A DNA stretch of 64,000 bases from Mucilaginibacter sp. (GTDB taxonomy: Bacteria > Bacteroidota > Bacteroidia > Sphingobacteriales > Sphingobacteriaceae). The notes below the pieces were generated by a model, which was not told the DNA's origin, did no database searches, and worked only from the letters and a program-made list of their open reading frames with translations. This document shows positions 27,735 to 36,298 of this stretch, piece by piece. Positions within the stretch are counted from its first letter, which is position 1. Every line of letters starts with the position of its first letter. A program made the translations under genes and the position numbers. The stretch is taken from contig JAQBOM010000004.1 of the NCBI GenBank assembly GCA_028288025.1, forward strand, positions 62,001 through 126,000, written 5' to 3'.

Positions 27735-29690
27735 TTATTCGATCTGGCCTTCCGCGGGAGTTGTTTTTCTTGCAACGATTAATTCGATATCCTTTTTTAT
27801 GTTCAGATAATTGGCCATGACCATTTCGGCATCGGTTTTCCGTACCAGTGGTAATTCCTTGTAGGCACTTTCTTCGCGCGTAATCGCCTGGTGGTTATTA
27901 ATGATCTCGTTGTGAAACACTTTTAACCCGATCTTATTTCCGGGATCATCTGCCACCAGGCCGACAAACTCGCCTGAAGATAAAGCTGCAATCTTAGACG
28001 CGGGAACTGCAAAGTCCAATTGTGTTGATTTGCTGACAGAGGTATCCTGGCTATTGATGGTAATACTTTGACGCTCCTGCATAATCTTTCCAAAGCGCTC
28101 ACTTAATTGCTTTGCCGTATCACCGGTAACTTGCCCGGATAAGATGTTGCCAACAATATTCATAATTACCTCTGCTTGTTCACGTCCATAATCCTTTTTA
28201 AGCTGACTATAATCCTGAACTGCTAAAGTTGTTGCTACCTTATTTGACCTTGCAGTTGCTATCAGGCTGTCGATGTTATTAAAATAGATTGTCGGAAACT
28301 CATCAAATATCAGGTTACACTTTAATTTGTTTTTCTGATTTACGAGTTTAATGGTTCGGGCAATGTACAAACTGAGCACTGCTCCATATACCTGCTGCTT
28401 TAGCGGATTATTCCCCATGCAGATAACTTTAGGATCGACTGGGTTATTGATGTCCAATGAAAAGTCATTACCTGAAAGTACATAATATAAAGAAGGGGAT
28501 ACCAGCCTTGCCATACTGATCTTTGCACTCGCGATCTGACCCTCCAGCTGATCATAAGCTTCATTTTGCCAGGCTGAAATAAATGGATTAATCAGAACTT
28601 CAATTTCAGGTTCTGTCTTTAACAACGCGAACAGGAATTTGTATTCTACCTGAGCGAGCTCAATGGCGTGTGGTAAAGTGCAATAGATTCCACCCTCATA
28701 TTTTTTTAAAAACCAGATGAGCGCAGTAACAAAATTTATGGGCGATTCGACAAAGAAATCTCCCTGTTTTTTTATCCATTCCCTGTTCAACCCCAACATA
28801 AATGTCCTGGAAGACTCCATCGCATCGGTGATATCGCACATACTGGTGGGGTCCAGCGGATTACACCGATGCGACCTGTTTAAATCTTCAAAATTGATGA
28901 CAAAGAATTTTGGCTTGACGGCATACTGTTTACTATTATTCAATAATGTATTGTAGGCTATTTTTGTTAAATCATCATATTTGAAATCATAAAGGAACAT
29001 AGTAAAGCCCTTTTTGATGTGCTGGGTGATTATATGGCGAATAATGAAATAGGATTTACCCGCGCCAGGGGTTCCCATTACCAATGCCCCCCTGAAAGGA
29101 TTTATGATGTTTATCCAGCCATTTCGTTCCTTTCCTTTTAACCGATATTTTGCGGGGAGATTAATGGAATACTCATTTTCAAGTTTCCGTTCCTCCTGGG
29201 GAAAGGTTTCATTTTCATCATTAAAAATATCTTTGCTGAGATTGACATTGATGATTCTGTATATCATACTTACACCGGTTAAAAAAAACAAAAATCCAAT
29301 AGTGGTTATGCCAATATAAAGCCCGGCTATTAAAAGGAAGGAAACCTGAAGTTTAAACAAAATGACGCTTAAATAATACAGCGACAATCCTAAAATTGAA
29401 TACGTTAACGTGGTTGAGAATTTGATGTTTTCCGCCTTTTTTCCTTTTGTTCCTATTAAAGAAATAACAAGGAATGCCAAAGCCACTGACTTAACAACCA
29501 GTATACTTTTAAAAATAGATAGTTTGTAAATATTGACCAATACCCTGTTTACAACAGGATAAGTCAAGTGCAATTCACTAAACGTTCCGTAGCAGCTAAA
29601 GTAGAAATGTAAGATCAAAACAAGGATGCCCAGGAGCCTTGTAAAGTCTATGATCTTTCTTAATGCCTGTTCATTTTCTCCGGTTTGCAT
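27735..29690 (-). CDS. Type IV coupling protein (TraG/VirD4-like ATPase)
   Basis: The 651-residue protein has four N-terminal membrane segments (about 15-135) and a cytoplasmic motor domain with Walker A MGTPGAGKSYFIIR (about residue 213) and Walker B NLIFDEFPTIYF. The ending RFGKIMQERQSI...LSSGEFVGLVADDP is typical of Bacteroidetes mobilization-type coupling proteins. It docks relaxase-bound DNA onto a type IV secretion channel. It is the last gene of the mob operon, 12 bases after the relaxase. No other secretion-channel genes are present, so the element must borrow a channel. Confidence 0.93.
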   Translation of the reverse strand: MQTGENEQALRKIIDFTRLLGILVLILHFYFSCYGTFSELHLTYPVVNRVLVNIYKLSIFKSILVVKSVALAFLVISLIGTKGKKAENIKFSTTLTYSILGLSLYYLSVILFKLQVSFLLIAGLYIGITTIGFLFFLTGVSMIYRIINVNLSKDIFNDENETFPQEERKLENEYSINLPAKYRLKGKERNGWINIINPFRGALVMGTPGAGKSYFIIRHIITQHIKKGFTMFLYDFKYDDLTKIAYNTLLNNSKQYAVKPKFFVINFEDLNRSHRCNPLDPTSMCDITDAMESSRTFMLGLNREWIKKQGDFFVESPINFVTALIWFLKKYEGGIYCTLPHAIELAQVEYKFLFALLKTEPEIEVLINPFISAWQNEAYDQLEGQIASAKISMARLVSPSLYYVLSGNDFSLDINNPVDPKVICMGNNPLKQQVYGAVLSLYIARTIKLVNQKNKLKCNLIFDEFPTIYFNNIDSLIATARSNKVATTLAVQDYSQLKKDYGREQAEVIMNIVGNILSGQVTGDTAKQLSERFGKIMQERQSITINSQDTSVSKSTQLDFAVPASKIAALSSGEFVGLVADDPGNKIGLKVFHNEIINNHQAITREESAYKELPLVRKTDAEMVMANYLNIKKDIELIVARKTTPAEGQIE

Positions 29691-29701
29691 AATCGTTATT
29701 T

Positions 29702-30952
29702 TTAGAGATTTAAATTCCTGCGTTTTTTCTTTTTCTTCCTTGGCCCAAACTGGTTGGATAAATTCGTATTGGGGTCGTAAGGATTAAGCAGGTCATCCAA
29801 TAAGGTATGGGAATGGCTTTTGCTAATTGCTTGATTGCTGCCAGCTCTGACGGCCCCAGTATTGTCCGGTAACCGTTCAGATGAAGAAGCGACATTGCCG
29901 GTAGGCTTATATTGTAAGGCTTCGAAGATGGCGGCCGCGCTATAATTTTTACCAAGGTCACTACCATTAAAAATGACTTTGTTAATGGTATCTATATAAC
30001 TTATCCCGTAAATCCGGCCATCATCATTTTGTCTGATTATTACCGTTACATCCGCTTTTTTTAAATCGTTTTTAAACATTTCCATTGAAATTACCTGGAA
30101 TCTAACTTTATCAATCTTTGCCTTTAGTTTTTCTTTAAAAGGTTTTCGTAAGTATTCATTAAACCTGAATCTGTCCTCCAACAATTTCAAGGTTGGCTTA
30201 TTGTAAATACTGCTTGCTTTGATTGGGACACCTGTCTTTTTACCATTTTCATCCAATGCCCAATAATGCAGGCCGCCTTTGTTAAACATCACAGACTCCT
30301 TTGTGCCCTTATCCGCCATCACTTTATACTGGCCCAGTACGGCATTTAATTCCGGCAGGCTGGTGAATTTATACGATTTGACCACGGCGTTGACTATATT
30401 GGTTATTCCTCTTTTTGTATCTGTCTTGCCATATTCCAAAGGCTGGATTTTGAGATTTTCAATCTGTTCCTGGCTGTTTTTTTTAACACTTGCCTGTACC
30501 AACCCGAAATCAATCTCAATAGCTTTCCTGGCCGGTTCAGATTTCAATTCGCCAATGTTGTGCAGGCTGATTCTTTTCCCACCAGCCTCAATATTTGTCG
30601 AAACGATATGGATATGCGGGTGGCCCGCATCAAAGTGTTTATAGATCAAATAAGGTTGATTTTCAAACCCAATTCTTTTCATATAATCGTCTGCAATATT
30701 TACCAGCTTTCCGGTATCCAGTTTCTCCGTTAAGTCAAAATTCAAAGAGATGTGTAGGGTATTTGTCCTGGTACGACTATTTCTTTCCGCCAGGTCCTTT
30801 AGCCGAAAAAGCTTGTCATAAAAAGAGAGCATGTCATAGTTCTTGGCGTACCCGCCGGACGCTATGAGTTCAGCCTTACCGGCCTTTACTTTGTTTTCAT
30901 TATAGTTCAAAGCACCGATCAGGCTTTTTCCACTTTTAATTTTTGCGACCAT
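29702..30952 (-). CDS. MobB-type relaxase/mobilization nuclease
   Basis: The 416-residue protein nicks oriT and pilots the strand in transfer. The N-terminus MVAKIKSGKSLIGALNYNE and the three-histidine metal site in DAGHPHIHIVSTN are diagnostic for the MOBP-type relaxases of Bacteroidetes elements. A basic tail (GPRKKKKKRRNLNL) ends the protein. It overlaps the upstream MobC-like gene by 34 bases and is followed by the coupling protein. Confidence 0.94.
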   Translation of the reverse strand: MVAKIKSGKSLIGALNYNENKVKAGKAELIASGGYAKNYDMLSFYDKLFRLKDLAERNSRTRTNTLHISLNFDLTEKLDTGKLVNIADDYMKRIGFENQPYLIYKHFDAGHPHIHIVSTNIEAGGKRISLHNIGELKSEPARKAIEIDFGLVQASVKKNSQEQIENLKIQPLEYGKTDTKRGITNIVNAVVKSYKFTSLPELNAVLGQYKVMADKGTKESVMFNKGGLHYWALDENGKKTGVPIKASSIYNKPTLKLLEDRFRFNEYLRKPFKEKLKAKIDKVRFQVISMEMFKNDLKKADVTVIIRQNDDGRIYGISYIDTINKVIFNGSDLGKNYSAAAIFEALQYKPTGNVASSSERLPDNTGAVRAGSNQAISKSHSHTLLDDLLNPYDPNTNLSNQFGPRKKKKKRRNLNL

Positions 30953-31329
30953 AGATCAGCATATTTATTCATGCGCTCCTTAATTTGAGTGATGGATGGT
31001 TCCAGCTTTCCATTAATAATCGTAAGTAGATTCATCCATAAACGGGTATCAGGAAAGCCATGCGCGCTGTTGATATTCTTAACTGCCTGGTTTAAATTAT
31101 TACCGATATAGTTTAGTTCGCGGCGTAGCGAAATCAATTCTTCCAACACTTCGTCCATTGACTTATCCCTGTGAATTATGGTAACCGGTTTACCCAATAT
31201 CATTGCCCTTCCGAATTCACTTAGATTTTGAAAGGTGGATTTTTTAAACCGCTCATTGAGCAATTCTTCTTCACTTGGTTTCAAGCGGACCTTTATCCAT
31301 TTTGAACGATTTTCATTGTCATCTTCCAT
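30919..31329 (-). CDS. MobC-like relaxosome accessory protein
   Basis: The 136-residue protein has a ribbon-helix-helix-like N-terminus (SKWIKVRLKPSEEELLNERFKKSTFQNLSEFGRAMI) and the MobC-type helix LEELISLRRELNYIGNNLNQAVKNIN. Such proteins bind oriT and help the relaxase melt the nick region. The candidate oriT lies directly upstream (31350-31470), as expected. Confidence 0.9.
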   Translation of the reverse strand: MEDDNENRSKWIKVRLKPSEEELLNERFKKSTFQNLSEFGRAMILGKPVTIIHRDKSMDEVLEELISLRRELNYIGNNLNQAVKNINSAHGFPDTRLWMNLLTIINGKLEPSITQIKERMNKYADLWSQKLKVEKA

Positions 31330-31349
31330 ATTATAAAAGTTTTAACAAA

Positions 31350-31470
31350 CCGACTTCGGAGGGTTGACTATGGCCCCCGAGCCGACTTCGGAGGAAAGGG
31401 CAAGATTCGTTTTGTGGTACAAACGTACATCTTGCTAACTGCAAAAAGACAGCAGTTTATGTCCTCCGAA
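31350..31470. other. Candidate origin of transfer (oriT)
   Basis: Two direct copies of CCGACTTCGGAGG (31350-31362 and 31382-31394, 32 bases apart) and a third, inverted core CCTCCGAA (31463-31470) lie in the gap upstream of mobC, next to a short C-run (GGCCCCCGAG). Repeats of this type at this place are where relaxosome proteins bind. The nick site is not determined. The short open frame that crosses this region is not supported as a gene. Confidence 0.5.
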
Positions 31471-31545
31471 ATGCCCACAACCCTTATCAAATCCTCTATT
31501 ATTAAATAATTACAACTCCATTTAAAAACCGTATCGCAATGGCTT

Positions 31546-31809
31546 TCAAGTTTCAACCTGCGCTACTTTGGCATCAAGAAAGAACTTAAGTGCAAGTATG
31601 TTTATGTCCTTTAAGGATAGATCCTGATCAATGCCATAGGACTTCATCCGCTTTAACAAGCCCTTTGGTATCCATGTATTTAGTTGGGCCTCTTCTTCCT
31701 TTTCGGCTTCCGGCGGCTTTACTGGATGCACTTCTTGAATGGGTATTTTAGGAGCGTCCGCCTTCAATTTAATGGCAAGGTTGCCTAACATGCTTTTATA
31801 TTCTTCCAT
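31546..31809 (-). CDS. Small ParA-partner-like protein (probable RHH)
   Basis: An 87-residue protein encoded right after parA in the element. ATG at 31809 is preferred to a TTG at 31830. The N-terminal half is charged and Pro-rich (IQEVHPVKPPEAEKEEEAQL); the C-terminal half LNTWIPKGLLKRMKSYGIDQ followed by LSLKDINILALKFFL resembles a ribbon-helix-helix DNA-binding unit. By position it may be the centromere-binding partner of ParA or a repressor of the operon. Family not firmly recognised. Confidence 0.6.
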   Translation of the reverse strand: MEEYKSMLGNLAIKLKADAPKIPIQEVHPVKPPEAEKEEEAQLNTWIPKGLLKRMKSYGIDQDLSLKDINILALKFFLDAKVAQVET

Positions 31810-31828
31810 AACTAAATGACTATTATGC

Positions 31829-31925
31829 AATTACATATTTGCAATAAACTGTATTTACACAATTACATAAATCTGTATTTACATAAATGAAGAAACTTGT
31901 AATTGCATAAAGATGTAGCTATGTA
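31829..31925. repeat. Iteron-like repeats around parA
   Basis: The gap downstream of parA contains AATTACATA at 31829-31837 and 31861-31869, an inverted TGTAATTGCATA at 31899-31910, and CTGTATTTACA twice (31849-31859 and 31873-31883). Related copies flank the other side of parA near 32557-32589 (GTAAATACA, CTGTATTTT, AATTACATA). Clusters of short repeats on both sides of a parA gene suggest a partition site or operator. Confidence 0.5.
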
Positions 31926-31926
31926 T

Positions 31927-32532
31927 TTATGCACTGATAAAGTCAACAATCTCTTTGGCAAGGGATGTAATTTCTTCTTTGGCTTTCGCGTCAGCTGATT
32001 GGAGTATGCCGGAAGTCATAGAAGAACGTGTGATGCTTACCCGATCATGTATCATTGTTTTAAAGAGCGGCATTCCAAGGCTCTGTAACAAGGCTGTAAT
32101 GTCTTTAGTAATAGCAGACCTGGGTTTGATCATGTTGAGCACGATGCCGGCCTTCAATTGCTTGTTTTTTGCCTGGGAGAATCTGATCAGAGCAAGGGTT
32201 GACCTGATGGCCATGACATCAAAAAAACCGGCCTTTGTCGGAACCAACACAAAGTCTGAAAATTGGAACAACTCCGTTAATTTGTTTGACAAATATGGAG
32301 GAGTATCTACAATCACCAGGTCATAGTTCAAATTGGGGATGTCGCTGATTTGCTCTGAGGATAAAATAGCTAATCCGGGGAAATCATCTTTTACATGATA
32401 AATACTCCCTTGTAAATCTGAATCAACCAACGCTACCCTTAATTGATCCTGAAAACACAATGCCAGATTAAGGGCTATTGTGCTCTTTCCTACGCCGCCC
32501 TTTTGGTGCGCTACTGTGATGATCTTTGCCAT
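31927..32532 (-). CDS. ParA-family partition ATPase
   Basis: The 201-residue protein has the deviant Walker A KGGVGKSTIALNLA, a Walker A' VALVDSDLQGS and Walker B LVIVDTPPYLS. It is a short ParA of the kind found at the head of mobilizable and conjugative elements of Bacteroidetes, where it may help maintenance or transfer. It is the first gene of the leftward run parA, RHH-like, mobC, relaxase, coupling protein. Confidence 0.92.
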   Translation of the reverse strand: MAKIITVAHQKGGVGKSTIALNLALCFQDQLRVALVDSDLQGSIYHVKDDFPGLAILSSEQISDIPNLNYDLVIVDTPPYLSNKLTELFQFSDFVLVPTKAGFFDVMAIRSTLALIRFSQAKNKQLKAGIVLNMIKPRSAITKDITALLQSLGMPLFKTMIHDRVSITRSSMTSGILQSADAKAKEEITSLAKEIVDFISA

Positions 32533-32596
32533 AACTTCTACTTTCTATATTGCAGTAAATACATAATTCTGTATTTTGAGAATTACATAGCAAAGG

Positions 32597-32642
32597 TTGG
32601 AGAAATCAAAGTGTAAATGCTCCGATATTGTCCGAGTCGGAG
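32597..32642 (+). repeat. Imperfect direct repeat, left copy (att-like)
   Basis: TTGGAG (32597-32602), then TGCTCCGATATTGTCCG (32618-32634) and GTCGGAG. The right copy at 40213-40257 has TTGGAG, then TGCTCCGATATAGTCCG (16 of 17 matching) at the same order and nearly the same spacing. The two copies bracket the cargo genes and the tyrosine recombinase but not the mob genes. Confidence 0.55.
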
Positions 32643-32707
32643 TGCTCTTTTTTTAAGTATTCAGATAAGTATTACTTAAATGCTTTTTTTTCAGTAAACT
32701 GCATAAT

Positions 32708-32715
32708 TAAATTTG
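32708..32715 (+). promoter_or_regulatory. -7 box TAAATTTG outside cassette A
   Basis: An exact TAnnTTTG element 108 bases upstream of the ATP-grasp gene and 82 bases outside the left cassette dyad. No clear TTG element at -33 is seen. If the cassette can invert, this promoter stays in place and would drive whichever gene faces left. Confidence 0.35.
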
Positions 32716-32796
32716 ATTACTAAATTTTATTGAAAACTTGTTTTATTAAGGAACAATCGTTTTTAATAAATATATTTAGTCAATAAACCTTAATAC

Positions 32797-32814
32797 AGGA
32801 TAACTACTAATTAT
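32797..32814 (+). repeat. Cassette A left dyad (site 1)
   Basis: AGGATAACTACTAATTAT, with GATAA and TTATC arms around a CTACTAA spacer, ends two bases before the ATG of the ATP-grasp gene. The identical 18 bases occur inverted at 36182-36199. The outer flank AATAC is shared with site 3 at 37041. Confidence 0.85.
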
Positions 32815-32815
32815 C

Positions 32816-33826
32816 ATGCAACTCACGGATTTTTCAACTCTTGTTTTAATAGCCGACAATGTAGTTTTTGACAAAAAAAAGGTTACCCTGTATTCACAGG
32901 AGGTGGATCGCGCTTACAACACAAACGTCAGTTACCTTAAAGCGGGTTTTGAACAGTTATTTCAGACTGTTATAGTGTATGATGATCCGCAGTCCTTTTT
33001 GGCAAATGCAAAGTCGCACAAAAATGACATCATATTTCCTTACTGGCATGGCGAGTCGTCCAGGAATAAACACGCCGTCATTTCGTCAATCTGCGAAATT
33101 GAAAACCTGATTTATATTGGGCCGGATACTTACGCAAACATTGTTTGTAGTGACAAGATTTTATCTAAAGACATTTGTAGAATGGCGAACGTAAAATATC
33201 CTAGGTTCAAAGTTATAAATGAAATCGAGTCGAATGTCAAATGGCCTTATAGATATCCCGTTGTTGTCAAACCTGTATACGAAGGCTCGTCATTGGGAAT
33301 GACCCAGGAAAATATCATAAATGACATTATTGGTATTCAAAAAATGGCTAGAAAGCTCCTTGCTGAATTTAAACAGCCCATACTTGTAGAGGAATTTATC
33401 GGCGGAATTGAAGTCAATATGGCTATAATCGGCTGGAAAGATACCATTAAAGTTTGGAGCGCCGCTGAACGTTATCACACATTAAAGCCAGGTTTTTTTA
33501 ACTCGAATCTTTTTGCTTTCGAAGAAAAGAATCTAAATGATGATATAGTCTTGCGGGACGGACGACATCTAATTTCAGAAGATCTATTGAAACGTATTAC
33601 GCATTTGTTTAGTTGGTTAGATAAGATTGAACATATTAGAATTGATGGAAAAATTCTCGATGGCGAATTCTACTGCATCGAATTAACGCAAGATGCCGAC
33701 CTTCATCCTGAAGGTTCTTTTTTTACTCAACTTCAATACGCCGGGTACGACTTTATTGAAGCGCTCCGACTTCTTGTTGATAATTGTTTAGAACGTTATA
33801 ATAATCAATTTCCCATCCAATCATAA
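32816..33826 (+). CDS. D-Ala-D-Ala ligase-like ATP-grasp protein
   Basis: The 336-residue protein has the order of an ATP-grasp ligase. An N-terminal Rossmann-like part contains IIFPYWHGESSRNKHAVISS in place of the ligase HGxxGEDG loop. ATP-grasp subdomains follow: YPVVVKPVYEGSSLGM (phosphate-binding loop), PILVEEFIGGIEVNMAII, and the metal-binding end ELTQDADLHPEGSFFTQLQYAGYDF, where true D-Ala-D-Ala ligases have E-x-N-x-x-P-G. The changed substrate loop argues for ligation of something other than D-alanine. The last 74 bases overlap the convergent TPR gene. It begins just inside the inverted dyad. Confidence 0.8.
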   Translation: MQLTDFSTLVLIADNVVFDKKKVTLYSQEVDRAYNTNVSYLKAGFEQLFQTVIVYDDPQSFLANAKSHKNDIIFPYWHGESSRNKHAVISSICEIENLIYIGPDTYANIVCSDKILSKDICRMANVKYPRFKVINEIESNVKWPYRYPVVVKPVYEGSSLGMTQENIINDIIGIQKMARKLLAEFKQPILVEEFIGGIEVNMAIIGWKDTIKVWSAAERYHTLKPGFFNSNLFAFEEKNLNDDIVLRDGRHLISEDLLKRITHLFSWLDKIEHIRIDGKILDGEFYCIELTQDADLHPEGSFFTQLQYAGYDFIEALRLLVDNCLERYNNQFPIQS

Positions 33827-34937
33827 ACGTAGGATAGTACTCTTTCTTAATTACAGTAGGATATTTGTTTTCACCGCCATCATACAATAAATAGTGCCAA
33901 AGTTGGTGATCTTGTTTTATGACGGTTTTTTCGAGAAAGCCTCTTAAATAATCCGCTTGATCTGTTTCTTCAATCATTAAAGCATAACGATAGCAATTAT
34001 ATAAGCATATTTGAATTATAGTATCTTCTTTATTAAAATTCGACAATACAAATTTTTGTAATTTATTGTAAACGGTATAGCCATAAATACTATCATGCTC
34101 GATAATTGCAATGACTAATATATTAGATTGAATAATTAATCGATCCCCTTCATTGGTGCATATACGCAAAGAATTGGTTAGTCCATCCTTTGTTATCTGA
34201 GAAATATTATCAGAAATTACATCTAACATCGCTCTGTTATTATAAAGCGTATATCGGGGGAAAACAGTCATGTTAGTCAAATCCTCCGCCTGTTTGAGAT
34301 ATTGGCGACATTGTTCAATATTTCCAATGTAGGCGCAATCCCTTGACAATGCGATGGCGGCTCCAATTTTACCATATTTGTCGTTTTCGGTGTCAAAGAG
34401 TGCCATTGCCCGTTTTAGACAATTAATCCTGAAATCATAATCATCGTGGATTACCAATGAACTGTATTTGAAAAATCCCCCTTCATAAAATGTATTTTTG
34501 AATGTTTCCTTTTCATAATGTTCATACCAAAGATCAAAGCATTCGTCCAATCGATCTGCCGATCTCAATGTGCGGATTTTGACCAATATCAGCCCTAACG
34601 TCAATTGTGGCTCATGGGAATATGTTAAGTCATCTAAGTATTCAAAAACCTGACTATGACTGATCGTTGAAAGGGAAGCTAGAAAACATAGTAAAATAGT
34701 GTGATCGGTAAGTAATATTGGAGTAGCAATGTTTACAACTTTATCGAAATAGCCACATTGATAATACATAACAATCAGCCATTTGAAAATATCCGTATTA
34801 TATTCTTCCGATACATATTTTTTATAAGCTTCAGCGATTTTATCTAATTGAAAGATGATAGTATGGGTTGGTGATATAGAAATATATTTATTTAGTTTTT
34901 CCAGAACTTCAGCTATCTCATCAAATGACTGAGTTTT
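33753..34937 (-). CDS. TPR-like C-terminal half of ATPase protein, in shifted frame
   Basis: The frame is open from 34937 to the stop at 33753 and encodes about 394 residues of helical, TPR-like repeats. The first ATG is at 34769, but the frame upstream of it (KTQSFDEIAEVLEKLNKY, then DIFKWLIVMYYQCGYFDKV) is as protein-like as the rest, so the true start is not there. The AAA ATPase gene ends at 34921 in the neighbouring frame with an overlap of 17 bases at a run of six A (coding strand). Removing one A would join both into a single protein of 809 residues. I therefore read it as the C-terminal part of a split ATPase-TPR protein. Confidence 0.7.
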   Translation of the reverse strand, partial: KTQSFDEIAEVLEKLNKYISISPTHTIIFQLDKIAEAYKKYVSEEYNTDIFKWLIVMYYQCGYFDKVVNIATPILLTDHTILLCFLASLSTISHSQVFEYLDDLTYSHEPQLTLGLILVKIRTLRSADRLDECFDLWYEHYEKETFKNTFYEGGFFKYSSLVIHDDYDFRINCLKRAMALFDTENDKYGKIGAAIALSRDCAYIGNIEQCRQYLKQAEDLTNMTVFPRYTLYNNRAMLDVISDNISQITKDGLTNSLRICTNEGDRLIIQSNILVIAIIEHDSIYGYTVYNKLQKFVLSNFNKEDTIIQICLYNCYRYALMIEETDQADYLRGFLEKTVIKQDHQLWHYLLYDGGENKYPTVIKKEYYPTFMIGWEIDYYNVLNNYQQEVGALQ

Positions 34938-36183
34938 TTAACATGAAATAGATTTGCCATAATAAATTATCGATATAGTCAATCTCATAGACGAAAGTAT
35001 TCCTTTCGAATAATTGATAAATGCGAATCCAATCACGAATCACAATCGTTTGAAGCCGCTGAACTTTCGGAATGTCTTGAATATCCAAAGAAATGCTGTC
35101 ATGTTTTAGTGCGATAACCTGGGCTTGTATTTCAACAAGGCCAATCTCTCTCAGACTTATTAGTTTTTGCGCATAATCTTCTTCGGTAACGAATTGAAGC
35201 GATGGGGCGTTTTTAATATAGAAACCTAATAGTTCTCTTGTTAACTCCCCCTGATGCGATTGGATAATCGTAATTAAGGCCAGACTTATATCGTCCAGGC
35301 TACTTAATAGATGTTTGGTAACATTATTGTATGTCGATATATTAATATCGTAATTCCTAAGATGATTGGTATTTCTAAGCAGCTTAAACTTGTGAAGATT
35401 TCCATCGGAATTTTCATAAGTCCTTTCGATAATACCAATAAGTAATTCCTTTTCGTCTTTTATTGAATTTATCAGTTCCTGCTTATCTATTTTTTCAAGC
35501 CTGAAATTATGTACTTCAATATTTTCGCTTCCAAATAAGTCTAAGTATTCTGAAATGTCGCTCATTCCATCGACTATAGTGTATTCTCCAATCATGTAAA
35601 TATTTGGAGTGCTAATTAGCAAGTCGCGGATATACAATAGGGATTTTCTATCTACTATTTGAAAATTCTCTATAACAATATAAAGTTTTTTAACCTCGGC
35701 TATGGATAAAATGTACTTATAACAAATTTCTATCAATTCATTGTCATCGCCCATCCAAGAATGTAAGTTGTCGATGATTTTCTGATTCTTTTTATCAAAT
35801 CCTTCTAAGAAGTCATCTAATCCAATATACTTCTTAATGACCTTTATAAGTCCATTTGCAACATTCCCATAAAACCTATCAGATTTGATGAACTCATATA
35901 GATTGCGAGATTGAAGGTCTTCAATAGCATTGCCATGAATTAGTTTGGTAATTTGTTTAATCAAATAACCGTCTTGAATACCATTAGTCTTGTCAATATT
36001 GATAACGACTCTATAATTTTCATTCACAAATTCCTTCATGATCTGATCAACCAAAGCAGACTTACCAATGCCGGTATGGGCAGATATTAATAAAAATCTC
36101 GAAATAGACCTGTTAATTGATAAGTCTTGTTTTAAGAAGTTGATTTCCTGTTTTCGGTTAATGAATAATTTTAAATCATTCAT
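34921..36183 (-). CDS. STAND/AAA-like ATPase, N-terminal part of an ATPase-TPR protein
   Basis: The 420-residue protein opens INRKQEINFLKQDL, then Walker A ISAHTGIGKSALVDQIM (about residue 35-50), with a hydrophobic Walker B-like strand KKLYIVIENFQIVD (about 170). This is the layout of STAND-type signalling ATPases with sensor repeats, as in AAA-TPR regulators. The helical winged region after residue 280 leads towards TPR repeats that continue in another frame at 34937. The protein begins right at the inner edge of the right dyad of cassette A. Role unknown; such proteins sense ligands or infection in other systems. Confidence 0.7.
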   Translation of the reverse strand: MNDLKLFINRKQEINFLKQDLSINRSISRFLLISAHTGIGKSALVDQIMKEFVNENYRVVINIDKTNGIQDGYLIKQITKLIHGNAIEDLQSRNLYEFIKSDRFYGNVANGLIKVIKKYIGLDDFLEGFDKKNQKIIDNLHSWMGDDNELIEICYKYILSIAEVKKLYIVIENFQIVDRKSLLYIRDLLISTPNIYMIGEYTIVDGMSDISEYLDLFGSENIEVHNFRLEKIDKQELINSIKDEKELLIGIIERTYENSDGNLHKFKLLRNTNHLRNYDINISTYNNVTKHLLSSLDDISLALITIIQSHQGELTRELLGFYIKNAPSLQFVTEEDYAQKLISLREIGLVEIQAQVIALKHDSISLDIQDIPKVQRLQTIVIRDWIRIYQLFERNTFVYEIDYIDNLLWQIYFMLKNSVI

Positions 36184-36199
36184 AATTAGTAGTTATCCT
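36182..36199 (-). repeat. Cassette A right dyad (site 2)
   Basis: Exact inverted copy of the 18 bases at 32797-32814. Its inner end shares two bases with the ATG of the ATPase gene. The outer flank (reading outward on the minus strand, GGATAA before AGGATAAC) resembles that of site 4 and differs from those of sites 1 and 3. Confidence 0.85.
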
Positions 36200-36234
36200 T
36201 TATCCAGAGCCCCGCTAATACGTAAAATATATTA

Positions 36235-36263
36235 TTGAACCATATTATTATTTTTTATATTTG
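36235..36263 (+). promoter_or_regulatory. Promoter of DUF1906 gene
   Basis: TTG (36235-36237), an 18-base spacer and TATATTTG (36256-36263) match the Bacteroidetes consensus. The start codon at 36299 follows with a leader of about 30 bases. Confidence 0.55.
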
Positions 36264-36298
36264 ACATAGACCTTAAAATTTCAACCGAACATATCACC

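Noticed and set aside
31368..31556. Short leftward frame upstream of mobC
   Set aside because: It runs across the repeat cluster that looks like oriT and has no protein-like pattern.
34921..34940. Programmed -1 frameshift at A-AAA-AAC
   Set aside because: A -1 slip leads to the wrong frame; the downstream TPR frame needs +1 or loss of one base.
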